Shown here: positions 35,376 to 44,385 of the stretch, one piece after another
Position numbering within the stretch: the first letter of the stretch is position 1
How the letters are laid out: each line of letters starts with the position of its first letter
From: Thiotrichales bacterium
Lineage (GTDB): Bacteria; Pseudomonadota; Gammaproteobacteria; Beggiatoales; Beggiatoaceae
DNA: 54,452 nt
Assembly (NCBI GenBank): GCA_016744475.1
Contig: JADGEH010000025.1
Location: forward strand, 1 to 54,452
Direction of reading: 5' to 3'
Translations under genes and position numbers: made by a program
Notes under the pieces: generated by a model
Told to the model about the DNA's origin: nothing
Database searches by the model: none
Seen by the model: only the letters and a program-made list of their open reading frames with translations

Positions 35376-36497
35376 TTACCCCACAACTTGCTTTTCAAAA
35401 ATGGCTAAGGCGCGTGCGACGGATTGATCCATATTGTAATACTGGTAATCCCCCAAACGTCCTGCAAAGAGCACTTTGTCTTTTATTTGCTCAGCTTCTT
35501 GTTGATATTTCTTATACAGTTCTTTGTATTCTTCTTTGGGAATCGGGTAATAGGGATCGTTTTGACCGCGTACATAAGGTTGAGGATACTCGGCAACACT
35601 GGTGCTGCCAAAATGTCGTTGTCCGGTGAGATGTTTGAATTCAGTGATGCGGGTAAAGTTGTATTCGTTGGGGTAATTGACCGTGCCGACGGCTTGAGTT
35701 TTTTCTTGGTCGGTGTATTGCAGATCAAAATGTACACTGCGGTAAGGTAATTCACCATGCATGTGTTCAAAATATTCATCAATTGGGCCGGTGAACAACA
35801 TTCGTTTGAATTGAATGTCTTTTTGAACGGTTTGATAGGAGGTATTGAGCAGAATACGAATGTTGGGATGCTTGAGCATATTTTGAAACATCGCAGTGTA
35901 GCCATGAAGTGGCAAACCTTGATAAGCATCTTGGAAATAACGATTGTCACGACTGAGATAAATAGGCACGCGAGCGGTGACGGAAGCGCCTAAATCTTCT
36001 GGGGTTAAATCCCATTGTTTAAGGGTGTAGCCACGAAAGATTTTTTCATAAATATAATCGGCTAAAAATTTCAAATCACCACTGGCACTGTCGCGCAGTT
36101 TTAGAATAGGCACTTTGATGTTAAAGCCGTAGTTCTCTAGCAGTTGTTGTTCTAGCTTTGCGGCATACTGTTGTGGAAATAAAGCATAGAGTGAATTGAA
36201 ATTAAACGGCACGGGGACTTTTTGCCCGTCAATCACGCCTAATACTTCATGATAATAAGGTCGCCACTGTGTAAATTGCGCCAGATAATCCCATAGGTAG
36301 CGAGCATTGGCGTGAAAAATATGCGGCCCATATTGGTGTACCAATACGCCGTTTTCATCATAATAATCATAGGCATTACCGCCGATGTGGTTGCGCTGGT
36401 CAACCAGTAATACGGTTTGGTCTAATTGGCTGGCAATTCTTTCTGCTAGAACGCTACCTGTAAATCCTGCTCCGACGATCAGCCAGTCTACTTGCAT
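35376..36497 (-). CDS. glf: UDP-galactopyranose mutase
   Basis: A 373-residue flavoenzyme that converts UDP-galactopyranose to UDP-galactofuranose for surface polysaccharides. The FAD-binding LIVGAGFTGSVLAERIA (~5-21), the NAYDYYDENGVLVHQYGPHIFH block and the C-terminal FAGRLGDYQYYNMDQSVARAL are family hallmarks. ATG 36497 is chosen because AGGAG lies six bases upstream; the in-frame upstream ATG would add 13 unsupported residues. No polysaccharide cluster surrounds it. Confidence 0.95.
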   Translation of the reverse strand: MQVDWLIVGAGFTGSVLAERIASQLDQTVLLVDQRNHIGGNAYDYYDENGVLVHQYGPHIFHANARYLWDYLAQFTQWRPYYHEVLGVIDGQKVPVPFNFNSLYALFPQQYAAKLEQQLLENYGFNIKVPILKLRDSASGDLKFLADYIYEKIFRGYTLKQWDLTPEDLGASVTARVPIYLSRDNRYFQDAYQGLPLHGYTAMFQNMLKHPNIRILLNTSYQTVQKDIQFKRMLFTGPIDEYFEHMHGELPYRSVHFDLQYTDQEKTQAVGTVNYPNEYNFTRITEFKHLTGQRHFGSTSVAEYPQPYVRGQNDPYYPIPKEEYKELYKKYQQEAEQIKDKVLFAGRLGDYQYYNMDQSVARALAIFEKQVVG

Positions 36498-36839
36498 AAC
36501 ATGCTCCTGTTGTTGGCTCAAACTGATGTAACGCATAGAGTCTTAAGCTCAAGAAGCTGTATGCGCGGCATTAATATGTCGTTTATTCTAACCCACCTTA
36601 GCCTCGATACGAACCGAGGATCATCAGCAGCAAAAGCTCATTTTTACAAAAATTTAGTCAGAAATACCTCATACCATTGACCCAGTGGTGTGGCCCTAGG
36701 CTATATAGATGGCTCCCTGTTAGGGCTAAAGAATCAACTATTGAATGACTGATGTAGACACTTATTTCTTAAGAAGAGAGCTGGCTTATAGAAAAAGCTA
36801 GGATGTAAGGGCTTGATGTTTAATGGGTGTTTAACCCCT
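36498..36839. other. Gene-free region between CYTH-CHAD and glf genes
   Basis: A 342-bp gap. CCTCGATACGAACCGAGG (about 36601-36618) is a short inverted repeat. Otherwise I see no coding frame, repeat-family member or RNA gene. Confidence 0.4.
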
Positions 36840-38381
36840 TCATTCTTTCCAAAACGGCTTTTGCTTACGAAAGGTATTCCAAGTTTGTTCTAATGTGCCT
36901 TTTTTTAAACTGTGCTTAGCAGCATACCAACCTTGTAGGAAATGACAGCCTGGATGTTCAAAATCTAATGCCGCTGGTTCAAACAAATTACGAGTGCTTA
37001 ATGCTTCATGCTGGCTACTGAGCTTTTCACGCAATTGGTCTAACCAATCCACATAACTTTGTTGTTTATGGCGGGTATGTTTGTTTTTTTGAAATAAACT
37101 ACTGAAAAAACTCAATAAGGTTTGTGCTCGATTGCAATCTAACCAAAATGTCTGTTGTTCTTCTAGTTTTAATTCCGCCCATTGTTCTGGCCATGCTTTT
37201 AAGCGTTTATGTTGCTTAGATAAGCGTTTACGCGCAAAAGTGAGTAATGGCATGTGCCATTTTTCTTGTATCTCGCTAGACACTTTTTGCTTCCAACCGG
37301 ATTCCAATAACCATATCTGCAATTGCAGTAAAAACCGCGTATAACGCGATTCATGCAATATCGTAGCGATGCTCTCATGGGCTTGCATGGCGTGTTGTGT
37401 CACAGTGACGGCGAGTTCTCGTAAATCTGCTTGCTGCCCCACTTCTAATTCAATGGCTTCTAAAATATCGTTGAAAACATCCCAAGCATGAGCATGATCA
37501 AAGGTGTTTTCTAACCAAGTAAGTTCGGCTAATAAATGCTCTGTGTTGTGCGCAGGTAGCCATTTACGGCATAAAGCAAAACAGGTTTGCAGGTGATGCA
37601 CGGCAAGACATAATTGTTGTAAACCGCTGCTGGAGGTGTCGTCGTCAAATACGGCGGCTTCGTTGGCTTGTAGGTGCATTAAGTAATGCGACAATAGCGT
37701 CATAATGGCTTCTTCAGCAGACATTTGCGTATCTAATACGGGCGGTGCTGCTGATATAGCTTTAATGCTTTGCGGATGTGATAAAGCATAGCCCCGCTGG
37801 GCTTTACTGGCATTTTCTACGGTTAAGGGCAGTTCTTCTAAAAACTCTAAAGCCAATCGTAATAAGCTGCTCGATGAGCCTTGTTTCAGTTCTAATTCCA
37901 CTTCACAAATTGGGGTACGTTGATCGCCTTGATAGACCTCACCTTGATCCAAGCAGACTTCAATTAAATCATCGTGTTCGGTGGTTAATTGCCATGTCGT
38001 GCGATGAAAATCACTGGTAAATACTGGTTCTATGCGTTGACGTAATACGGGATCAGCGACAATGCTGTCTTGCACTATTTTAGGTAAACAAGAAAAATCT
38101 ATTTTATTTTCAATAACTTCCGCCTCCCATTCGTGACGCTGGTGCAAGCCGCCTACTGATGAACCTGCACTTTTCATGGTTTGAATCCATCTATCACCTT
38201 CGCGTCGCACTCGCAAGCCTACTTTGGCTTGTTTTAATTCTAATTCGGGGGTGTCGTAATAGGTGCCAATTAAATGTTGTTGTTGGCAAGTGTCAGCACA
38301 CGCTTGGAGTAAAGGATGTTGTTTGAAAGCATCAATGGCTGTGGCGGGGATATTCAGTTTGAGTTCTGTTTCAGTGGGCAT
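36840..38381 (-). CDS. CYTH-CHAD inorganic triphosphatase
   Basis: A 513-residue protein similar in layout to E. coli YgiF. The N-terminal CYTH tunnel domain (1-200) begins with the ExExK signature (Glu4, Glu6, Lys8 in MPTETELKL) and has LRVRREGDRWIQTMKSA. A C-terminal CHAD helical domain (~225-505) is rich in His, Lys and Arg. CYTH members hydrolyse inorganic tripolyphosphate and CHAD domains bind polyphosphate. The protein is longer than YgiF (433 aa). The ribosome site is weak. Confidence 0.88.
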   Translation of the reverse strand: MPTETELKLNIPATAIDAFKQHPLLQACADTCQQQHLIGTYYDTPELELKQAKVGLRVRREGDRWIQTMKSAGSSVGGLHQRHEWEAEVIENKIDFSCLPKIVQDSIVADPVLRQRIEPVFTSDFHRTTWQLTTEHDDLIEVCLDQGEVYQGDQRTPICEVELELKQGSSSSLLRLALEFLEELPLTVENASKAQRGYALSHPQSIKAISAAPPVLDTQMSAEEAIMTLLSHYLMHLQANEAAVFDDDTSSSGLQQLCLAVHHLQTCFALCRKWLPAHNTEHLLAELTWLENTFDHAHAWDVFNDILEAIELEVGQQADLRELAVTVTQHAMQAHESIATILHESRYTRFLLQLQIWLLESGWKQKVSSEIQEKWHMPLLTFARKRLSKQHKRLKAWPEQWAELKLEEQQTFWLDCNRAQTLLSFFSSLFQKNKHTRHKQQSYVDWLDQLREKLSSQHEALSTRNLFEPAALDFEHPGCHFLQGWYAAKHSLKKGTLEQTWNTFRKQKPFWKE

Positions 38382-38434
38382 GAGTCGTATCCGGTGAAAA
38401 ATGATGTCTATTATTGCTTATTTCTGTGACAGAA

Positions 38435-38473
38435 AAACCTAAAAAAGCCGCTTAATGCGGCTTTTTTAGGTTT
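38435..38473. terminator. Strong hairpin terminator after ftsH
   Basis: AAACCTAAAAAAGCCGC, a TTAAT loop, then the reverse complement. A-runs and T-runs on both sides of the GC core make it bidirectional in form. It lies 21 bp beyond the ftsH stop and 54 bp before the CYTH-CHAD start. Confidence 0.85.
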
Positions 38474-38493
38474 ATGTACATATATGAAGTTGA

Positions 38494-40428
38494 TTAATGC
38501 AGACTGGCAGGCCCTCCAATAGAACCTTCACCGGGATCATCTTGATTCTTTTTCTGCATCAGTTCATCGTCATCATCATCAGGCGTTTTATCATTATCGT
38601 CACGATCTTCCCAATTTTCTGGCGGCGGTACAGGCAGACGTTCCATTAACGCATTAATTTGTTCTATATCAATGGTTTCATATTTGATCAAAGCCTCGGC
38701 CATGGCATGTAAAATATCCATGTTTTCATTGATCAAGGTGGTTGAACGTGAATAATTGCGATCAATCACTGAGCGAACTTCTTCATCAATAATGTGCGCG
38801 GTATCATCAGACAACAGTTTGTGTTGCGTAACACTATGACCTAAAAAGACTTCACCTTCTTCCTCACCGTAACTTAAAGGTCCTAAACGTTCAGACAATC
38901 CCCAACGAGTGACCATATTGCGAGCAATGCTGGTGGCTCTTTCAATATCATTGCTGGCACCTGTGGTCACCGCCTCAGCACCAAAAATCACTTCTTCGGC
39001 AATACGCCCACCAAATAATGAAGAAATTTGGCTTTCTAGGCGTTCTTTGCTGAGACTGTAGCGATCTTCTTCAGGTAAGAACAGAGTCACACCCAAGGCA
39101 CGTCCACGCGGAATAATACTGACTTTATAGACGGGATCATGCGATGGCACCAAACGTCCCACAATCGCATGTCCTGCTTCATGATAAGCGGTGAGTTTTT
39201 TCTCTTTTTCACCCATGACCATGGATTTGCGCTCAGCACCCATCATGATTTTATCTTTGGCTTTTTCAAAGTCGTCCATTTCGACCAAACGCTTATTACT
39301 TCGCGCAGCAAACAAAGCGGCTTCATTCACGAGATTGGCTAAATCAGCACCAGAAAATCCTGGTGTACCGCGTGCGATGATTTTGGGATTCACGTTATCC
39401 GCTACAGGTACTTTGCGCATGTGAACTTTAAGAATCTGTTCACGTCCACGAATATCGGGGAGTGGCACGACCACTTGGCGATCAAAACGACCGGGGCGTA
39501 ATAAGGCGGGATCAAGCACGTCAGGACGGTTGGTGGCGGCAATCACAATGACCCCTTCATTGCCTTCAAAACCATCCATCTCGACCAGTAATTGGTTTAA
39601 GGTTTGTTCGCGTTCATCATGACCGCCCCCTAATCCTGCGCCACGATGGCGACCTACAGCGTCGATTTCATCAATGAAAATAATGCAAGGTGCATGTTTT
39701 TTCGCCTGCTCAAACATGTCACGTACACGAGAAGCACCAACACCGACAAACATTTCCACAAAATCAGAACCTGAAATGGTGAAGAAAGGTACTTTTGCTT
39801 CGCCTGCAATCGCACGCGCCAACAACGTTTTACCCGTACCAGGGGAACCGACCATTAATACGCCACGAGGAATTTTGCCACCCAAGTTTTGGAATTTGCC
39901 AGGATCGCGTAGGAATTCGACCAATTCGGATACTTCTTCTTTGGCTTCATCACAACCCGCGACATCATTGAAAGTGACTTTGACTTGATCTTCTTCGATC
40001 ATGCGAGCACGGCTTTTACCAAAAGACAGCGCTCCACGACCACCGCCGCCCTGCATTTGACGCATGAAGAAAATCAATAAACCAAACAACAACAGCATAG
40101 GGAACCAGGAAATAAAAATCTGCATCAAAATAGATTGTTGTTCAGGTGGACGACCTTCCACAGTGACGTGTTTCTCTAATAGATCATTAATCATCAGAGG
40201 ATCACCAGGACTATAGGTGGTAAACACTTCACCCGTTTTCATTTGTCCACGAATAGTACGACCTTCAATGATGACTTTTTGCACCTGACCTTGTTTTACA
40301 GCTTGGTAAAATGCGGAGTATTCCATTTGTTGCGCACTGGGGGTACGCGGCCCAAAATTGTTAAATAGCATCATCAGCACAAGTGCGATGATGACCCAAA
40401 GCAAAAGGTTTTTTAACATGTCATTCAC
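38494..40428 (-). CDS. ftsH: ATP-dependent zinc metalloprotease FtsH
   Basis: A 644-residue inner-membrane AAA+ protease. TM1 (~7-22) and TM2 (~105-122) flank a periplasmic domain. The ATPase has Walker A GSPGTGKT, Walker [16 protein letters not shown] and the arginine-finger region [17 protein letters not shown]. The zinc-protease motif is HEAGH, with the third ligand Asp in the SNDIERAT region. An acidic C-terminal tail follows. It degrades unassembled membrane proteins and regulators such as LpxC in relatives. The start appears to be GTG, with GAGG eight bases upstream. The rlmE gene that often precedes ftsH is absent. Confidence 0.97.
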   Translation of the reverse strand: MNDMLKNLLLWVIIALVLMMLFNNFGPRTPSAQQMEYSAFYQAVKQGQVQKVIIEGRTIRGQMKTGEVFTTYSPGDPLMINDLLEKHVTVEGRPPEQQSILMQIFISWFPMLLLFGLLIFFMRQMQGGGGRGALSFGKSRARMIEEDQVKVTFNDVAGCDEAKEEVSELVEFLRDPGKFQNLGGKIPRGVLMVGSPGTGKTLLARAIAGEAKVPFFTISGSDFVEMFVGVGASRVRDMFEQAKKHAPCIIFIDEIDAVGRHRGAGLGGGHDEREQTLNQLLVEMDGFEGNEGVIVIAATNRPDVLDPALLRPGRFDRQVVVPLPDIRGREQILKVHMRKVPVADNVNPKIIARGTPGFSGADLANLVNEAALFAARSNKRLVEMDDFEKAKDKIMMGAERKSMVMGEKEKKLTAYHEAGHAIVGRLVPSHDPVYKVSIIPRGRALGVTLFLPEEDRYSLSKERLESQISSLFGGRIAEEVIFGAEAVTTGASNDIERATSIARNMVTRWGLSERLGPLSYGEEEGEVFLGHSVTQHKLLSDDTAHIIDEEVRSVIDRNYSRSTTLINENMDILHAMAEALIKYETIDIEQINALMERLPVPPPENWEDRDDNDKTPDDDDDELMQKKNQDDPGEGSIGGPASLH

Positions 40429-40701
40429 TATGTTTGCCTCATTGTATTTGTTAAGAATGTTGATTTATCAAGTCTGTGCAAACTGATAAACCTTCCAGAG
40501 TATCGGTTTTCAAAAAAAAAAGCTATGGGGTTAAAATTTCGTCATTATTGAGCCACACATCTCGCTACTTGGCTGAATATCCCTGCTTATAAAAGGGGAA
40601 GCGGATACATCGCATTAAAACGTGACAGTCTTCTGGCTAGACCTTTTTGAACTTATCAAGATGGACTTTATGCCCTGCTTTTTAAGGCTGTCAACTTAAG
40701 C

Positions 40702-40989
40702 CCCGTAACAAAAAGCAGCGGGATTGACCCGATTTTTTCGTTCGTTTGAAAAGCGTAGTGATGCGTGTCACGTTGTGAACGGCAATATCCGCTGTTTTGC
40801 AGTCGGTGTCTTAAGAGCCTATACGAAAATGGGATAATCGGCTGCAAACCCGCCCTTTTGGTCAGAATTTCCGCTTTTTTTCGTTACACGCCCGCTATTC
40901 GTCTTAAAAAACCGAAAAACCTGCCTCAAAATGGCGAATTTTCGCTTCGATTCCCTATCTTCGTATAGGCTCTAAGCCTAGACAAGTCT
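40702..40989 (-). repeat. Family B repeat, copy 1 (split by MITE copy 8)
   Basis: Read on the minus strand it runs AGACTTGTCTAGGC, TTA and the MITE, then AAGACACCGACTGCAAAACAG, CGGATATTG, CGCTTTTC, CGAACGAAAAAA and TCAATCCCGC. It aligns with 51219-51353 along its length; apart from the MITE there are only small gaps and substitutions. Confidence 0.8.
40815..40972 (-). mobile_element. MITE family A, copy 8 (full length, nested)
   Basis: Reverse orientation, GAGCCTATACGAA to TTCGTATAGGCTC, flanked by TAA on both sides. It is inserted in a family B repeat. The uninterrupted copy at 51219 reads TCTTAAGCCT (reverse complement) where this one reads TCTTAA-element-TAAGCCT, proving a TAA duplication. 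Confidence 0.92.
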
Positions 40990-41115
40990 TTTATCTGATA
41001 ATGGCGCAAGTGTTTTTTTTCTCAATGCCTTTCACATAAAATGTCTATATCGTAATCCCTGCTCTCATTACGATCTTTATCTTCACTATTTTATTTAATC
41101 TCTATCGCCCTACTT

Positions 41116-41163
41116 TGCACTATTTTGATGCGTATAATGACGGCTGCGCACTATTATGCGGCA
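41116..41163 (+). promoter_or_regulatory. Two NtrC-like binding sites upstream of glnA
   Basis: Site 1 (41116-41132) reads TGCACTATTTTGATGCG. Site 2 (41145-41163) reads TGCGCACTATTATGCGGCA. Both approximate the NtrC dyad TGCACYANNNTGGTGCA. They lie ~85-130 bp upstream of the sigma54-type promoter, the usual enhancer distance. TATAAT (41133-41138) beside site 1 may be part of a weak sigma70 promoter. Confidence 0.6.
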
Positions 41164-41235
41164 AAGGTATGTTTGTAAACGACCTTCCACATCATGAATC
41201 TATTTGAAATCAAGGCTGTAATATGCTTGGAAAAA

Positions 41236-41250
41236 TGGCATACTTCCTGC
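41236..41250 (+). promoter_or_regulatory. Sigma54-type promoter of glnA
   Basis: TGGCAT-N5-CTGC fits the -24/-12 consensus TGGCAC-N5-TTGC, with GG and GC at the correct 10-bp spacing. It lies 88 bp before the glnA ATG. With the NtrC-like sites upstream it implies nitrogen-limitation control. Confidence 0.65.
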
Positions 41251-41338
41251 GCTTAGGGCTGTTGCATGGACTGTTGAGACAGTTCTTTAATCTGCATACC
41301 CCGTTTGACATTACAAATTAAAGAGGAGTTAAGACCCT

Positions 41339-42748
41339 ATGTCTGGTGAAAATGTGCTGACAATGATCAAAGAAAATGACGTGAAATTTATTGATTTCCG
41401 TTTTGTAGATACTCTCGGTAAAGAACAGCACGTTACTGTGCCCACTACCGCCATTGATGAAGATTTGTTTGAAGACGGTAAAATGTTTGATGGCTCTTCT
41501 ATCTCTGGTTGGAAAGGTATTAATGAATCTGACATGATTCTGTTACCTGAAGCAAGCACCGCTGTATTAGACCCCTTCACTGAAGAAGCCACCATCAACC
41601 TGCGTTGTGATGTCATCGAACCTTCTACCATGCAAGGTTATGATCGTGATCCTCGCTCTTTAGCAAAACGTGCTGAAGCCTACTTAAAATCAACAGGTAT
41701 TGCAGATACTGCTTACTTTGGCCCAGAAAACGAATTCTTCATATTCGATGATGTACGCTGGGGTGCGGACATGAGCGGCAGTTTTGTCAAAGTGGATTCT
41801 GAAGAAGCGGAATGGAATTCTGAGCGCGTCTATAATGATGGCAATATGGGGCATCGTCCTGGTGTGAAAGGCGGTTATTTCCCCGTCCCACCGGTGGACT
41901 CTTTGCACGACATGCGTGGTTCCATGTGCTTAATCTTAAACGAAATGGGCTTAACTTCTGAAGTACATCATCACGAAGTAGCGACTGCGGGTCAATGCGA
42001 AATCGGCGTAGGTTTTAACACCTTAGTGAAAAAAGCCGACGAAGTATTAATCCTGAAATACGTCATCATGAATGTGGCTCACGGTTATGGCAAAAGCGCT
42101 ACGTTCATGCCTAAACCATTAGTGGGTGACAATGGTAGTGGTATGCACGTACACATGTCTTTAGCTAAAAATGGTGAAAACATGTTTGCGGGTGATAAAT
42201 ATGGTGGTTTATCTGAAACTGCACTGTATTACATCGGCGGTATTATCAAACATTCGCGTGCGCTGAATGCTTTTACCAATGCCACCACCAATAGCTACAA
42301 ACGCTTAGTACCTGGCTTTGAAGCACCTGTTATGTTGGCTTATTCCGCACGTAACCGCTCCGCTTCTATCCGTATCCCTTACGTATCAAGCCCTAAAGGC
42401 CGTCGTGTTGAAGTGCGTTATCCTGATTCCACAGCCAATCCTTATTTTGCTTTTGCGGCTATGTTAATGGCAGGTCTTGACGGCATCCAAAACAAGATTC
42501 ACCCTGGCGAAGCAATGGATAAAGATTTGTATGACTTACCACCAGAAGAAGAGAAAAACATTCCTCAAGTTTGTTATTCCCTGGATCAAGCTTTAGAAGA
42601 ATTAAACAATGACCGTGAATTCCTCAAAGCAGGTGGTGTATTCACTGATGATTTGATTGATGCTTATATTGCTTTGAAAATGGAAGAAGTCACTCGTTTA
42701 CGTATGACCACGCATCCTGTTGAATTTGATATGTACTATAGTCTGTAA
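41339..42748 (+). CDS. glnA: Glutamine synthetase type I
   Basis: A 469-residue GSI, the same length as E. coli GlnA. Beta-grasp motif [16 protein letters not shown], catalytic/metal motifs [12 protein letters not shown] and [17 protein letters not shown]-binding [17 protein letters not shown], glutamate loop [13 protein letters not shown] and [19 protein letters not shown] are intact. The adenylylation tyrosine is in [12 protein letters not shown] (near residue 397), so GlnE control is likely. The enzyme ligates ammonia to glutamate. AGAGGAG precedes the ATG, and the upstream sigma54/NtrC elements fit nitrogen regulation. No ntrBC genes follow; a terminator does. Confidence 0.98.
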   Translation: MSGENVLTMIKENDVKFIDFRFVDTLGKEQHVTVPTTAIDEDLFEDGKMFDGSSISGWKGINESDMILLPEASTAVLDPFTEEATINLRCDVIEPSTMQGYDRDPRSLAKRAEAYLKSTGIADTAYFGPENEFFIFDDVRWGADMSGSFVKVDSEEAEWNSERVYNDGNMGHRPGVKGGYFPVPPVDSLHDMRGSMCLILNEMGLTSEVHHHEVATAGQCEIGVGFNTLVKKADEVLILKYVIMNVAHGYGKSATFMPKPLVGDNGSGMHVHMSLAKNGENMFAGDKYGGLSETALYYIGGIIKHSRALNAFTNATTNSYKRLVPGFEAPVMLAYSARNRSASIRIPYVSSPKGRRVEVRYPDSTANPYFAFAAMLMAGLDGIQNKIHPGEAMDKDLYDLPPEEEKNIPQVCYSLDQALEELNNDREFLKAGGVFTDDLIDAYIALKMEEVTRLRMTTHPVEFDMYYSL

Positions 42749-42836
42749 CACAGTGCTGTATGCTGTTATAGCAAATGTAGGGATAACACGCCTTAAAGCC
42801 ATGTTATTCCCTATATGCCCATTTTATTTGCTATAT

Positions 42837-42873
42837 AAAAAGCCGTCGGGAGCGCACTCCCGACGGCTTTTTT
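42837..42873 (+). terminator. Rho-independent terminator of glnA
   Basis: AAAAAGCCGTCGGGAG, CGCA loop, CTCCCGACGGCTTTTTT. A strong GC stem with a T-run, 88 bp after glnA. A weaker GGATAACACG..CATGTTATTCC hairpin (about 42779-42812) lies between. Confidence 0.9.
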
Positions 42874-43158
42874 GATCCTGCAATGGATGTATTCATACAA
42901 CGAAATAGAGAAGATTTGGGATTATGATGAAGAATGAGCGCTCTATCTCGTTTTATTTGAATAAACGCATATGAGATTCACTATCTACGCACTACACCTC
43001 AAACTTTTCCTTGAAGTTCAATTTTATACAAAATGAGAGCGATGTAATGATTAATTATCAATAACTTAAATTATTTTTCATAGGTTGATTCCAATAGTTT
43101 CTGAAATTAAATTTGACATGCCTTTGCAGAAGCCATAGAATTCGCGCTTTCAAAACGT
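42874..43158. other. AT-rich leader of the tRNA cluster
   Basis: A 285-bp spacer between the glnA terminator and tRNA-Pro. TTGACA at ~43115 and TAGAAT at ~43136 (CTTTGCAGAAGCCA between) form a plausible sigma70 promoter just upstream of the tRNA cluster. No coding frame was seen. Confidence 0.4.
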
Positions 43159-43235
43159 CGGGGCATAGCGCAGCCTGGTAGCGCATCTGCTTTGGGAGCA
43201 GAGGGTCGGGGGTTCGAATCCCTCTGCCCCGACCA
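43159..43235 (+). tRNA. tRNA-Pro (anticodon TGG)
   Basis: A 77-nt gene with encoded CCA. Acceptor CGGGGCA / TGCCCCG with discriminator A; D arm GCGC...GCGC; anticodon stem TCTGC / GCAGA with loop TTTGGGA (anticodon TGG); T arm with GTTCGAATC. It is the first gene of a three-tRNA cluster. Confidence 0.97.
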
Positions 43236-43250
43236 CTTTTATAGTTTTTA

Positions 43251-43609
43251 GTGCCCGTAGCTCATCTGGATAGAGCATCGGCCTTCTAAGTAAAAATTGG
43301 ACCCATAACGGGAAACAAAACTGTTATGGTGGATGGTGCTATATCGGTGAAACCTGTCAAATGGCAATACCGAGGAAACCTAAAGCTGCTTCTTAAGCTT
43401 TATCCGTCACGAAGGGACAGAGCATCTGTCGGTAGCGACGGAGAATAAGTATTATAAGGGATCCGTAGAGGCCATACGCACCATGCCTGCAATGGCAAAG
43501 ATATGGTCCAGACCACAAACATTAGACTTGCGCAATGCAGCAAATGGCAGTGAAAACTGTAGTGGTATGAAGCCGAGGGTAACAGGTTCGAGTCCTGTCG
43601 GGCGCGCCA
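43251..43609 (+). tRNA. tRNA-Arg (anticodon TCT), split by a group I intron
   Basis: Exon 1 is 43251-43287 and exon 2 is 43570-43609, 77 nt when joined, with encoded CCA. Joined, the acceptor GTGCCCG pairs with CGGGCGC (one G-T). The D stem is GCTC/GAGC, the anticodon stem TCGGC/GCCGA with loop CTTCTAA (anticodon TCT), and the T stem ACAGG/CCTGT with loop TTCGAGT. The break lies after U36, immediately 3' of the anticodon. The discriminator is G. Without splicing the anticodon arm cannot form, so the gene depends on intron removal. Confidence 0.93.
43288..43569 (+). ncRNA. Group I self-splicing intron in tRNA-Arg(UCU), 282 nt
   Basis: Paired elements are readable. P1: exon UCU plus intron AA pairs with UUGGA (43297-43301), giving the U-G pair at the 5' splice site. 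P2: CCATAAC (43303-43309) with GTTATGG (43323-43329). P3: ATGGTGC (43333-43339) with GCACCAT (43478-43484). P7: GGCCATA (43470-43476) with TATGGTC (43502-43508), inside the conserved AAGATATGGTCC segment. P9: ACCAC with GTGGT, including a GAAA tetraloop hairpin. The last base is G (43569), as required for omega-G. CGGTGAAACCT and GGGAAAC echo the Azoarcus tRNA-Ile intron. No homing-endonuclease ORF is present. Confidence 0.9.
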
Positions 43610-43643
43610 GTTTCTTCAGTCAGCGCAACATCAAAAGTATCAT

Positions 43644-43720
43644 GGTGGACGTAGCTCAGTTGGTAGAGCGCAGGATTGTGACTCCTGTGGTCGTGGGTTC
43701 AATTCCCATCGTTCACCCCA
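43644..43720 (+). tRNA. tRNA-His (anticodon GTG)
   Basis: Acceptor GTGGACG / CGTTCAC with the His-specific extra G at -1 (43644) opposite discriminator C; D arm GCTC/GAGC; anticodon stem CAGGA/TCCTG with loop TTGTGAC (anticodon GTG); T arm with GGTTCAATT; encoded CCA. Confidence 0.97.
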
Positions 43721-44385
43721 TTTTCAATACTTTATAAACCTACTCATACATATTGTGGCTGAATCGCTGCATAACTCACCAAGCCAGCAAGCTACCAATA
43801 CCCCTCCAACCCAATCCACAAAATACTGGCTTTTAGATCATGTTTAATATGTCAATTAAGCAAAACGCCATGTTGTTTTCCATTTTCACCAGATACTAGC
43901 AAGACTCAACCACCCTTCAAGTTTGCAAATCTCCCTATTAATTGCCCCACCACGCGCTGATCGCGGATAAACCCTAGGCAGGGCTTTGTGGGACGTGACA
44001 ACGGTTTTGTGCTGCTGCTACGCCACTTGCATTATCTACGCTGCAAAGCAGTGTTGAACTTGATGTGCTTGACATGGGGGTTTGCCGAGTTTCAACGCCT
44101 TTTGCAAACGGATTATTATGCTTTGGTGTCTCTCAGCGCGAACATAGCACCTTTCCTTTTGAGTCACACAGCGACAAATTAAGCGGCAAGACAGGTTTGG
44201 ATGCTTGAAAGCGATTGGCAGCGCAGACATGAAAAGAGGTGCATCGCTATCGCTCAACACATCTTACATACCCTATAGTACGTAGGATGGACAAAGCGCA
44301 GCGTGCCCATCATTGTTTTACCCGTACAGCCCCCCCCCTGTCAGTCCGCAGGGGCAAAAATCTAAAATTAAAAAGAATGTTTAAT
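43721..44385. other. Gene-free region between tRNA-His and gyrA
   Basis: A 665-bp gap. The central part (43970-44260) is GC-richer and opens frames on both strands, but none has a ribosome site or recognisable motif; it may be decayed coding DNA. A GTAGGATGGACAAAGCG-type repeat lies at 44282-44311. No clear terminator is visible for gyrA. Confidence 0.45.
44282..44311. repeat. GTAGGATGGRCAAAGCG repeat, copy 3
   Basis: GTAGGATGGACAAAGCGCAG then CGTGCCCATC is the reverse complement of 34660-34689 with few differences. It lies about 75 bp downstream of gyrA. Confidence 0.55.

Larger units (their letters stand above)
40429..41338. other. Intergenic region between ftsH and glnA
   Basis: The 910-bp gap contains, from the left, the ftsH promoter region, a family B repeat (40702-40989) interrupted by MITE copy 8, and the glnA control region with NtrC-like sites and a sigma54 promoter. 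Nothing recognisable lies in 40450-40700. Confidence 0.6.

Noticed and set aside
43483..43737. 84-codon ORF running through the intron and tRNA-His
   Set aside because: It is translation of tRNA sequence (SSPVGRA and DVAQLVERR are classic tRNA-derived artefacts) and has no ribosome site.
44036..44260. 74-codon minus-strand ORF between tRNA-His and gyrA
   Set aside because: No ribosome site, odd composition and an overlapping open frame on the other strand. It may be decayed coding DNA but cannot be supported as a gene.
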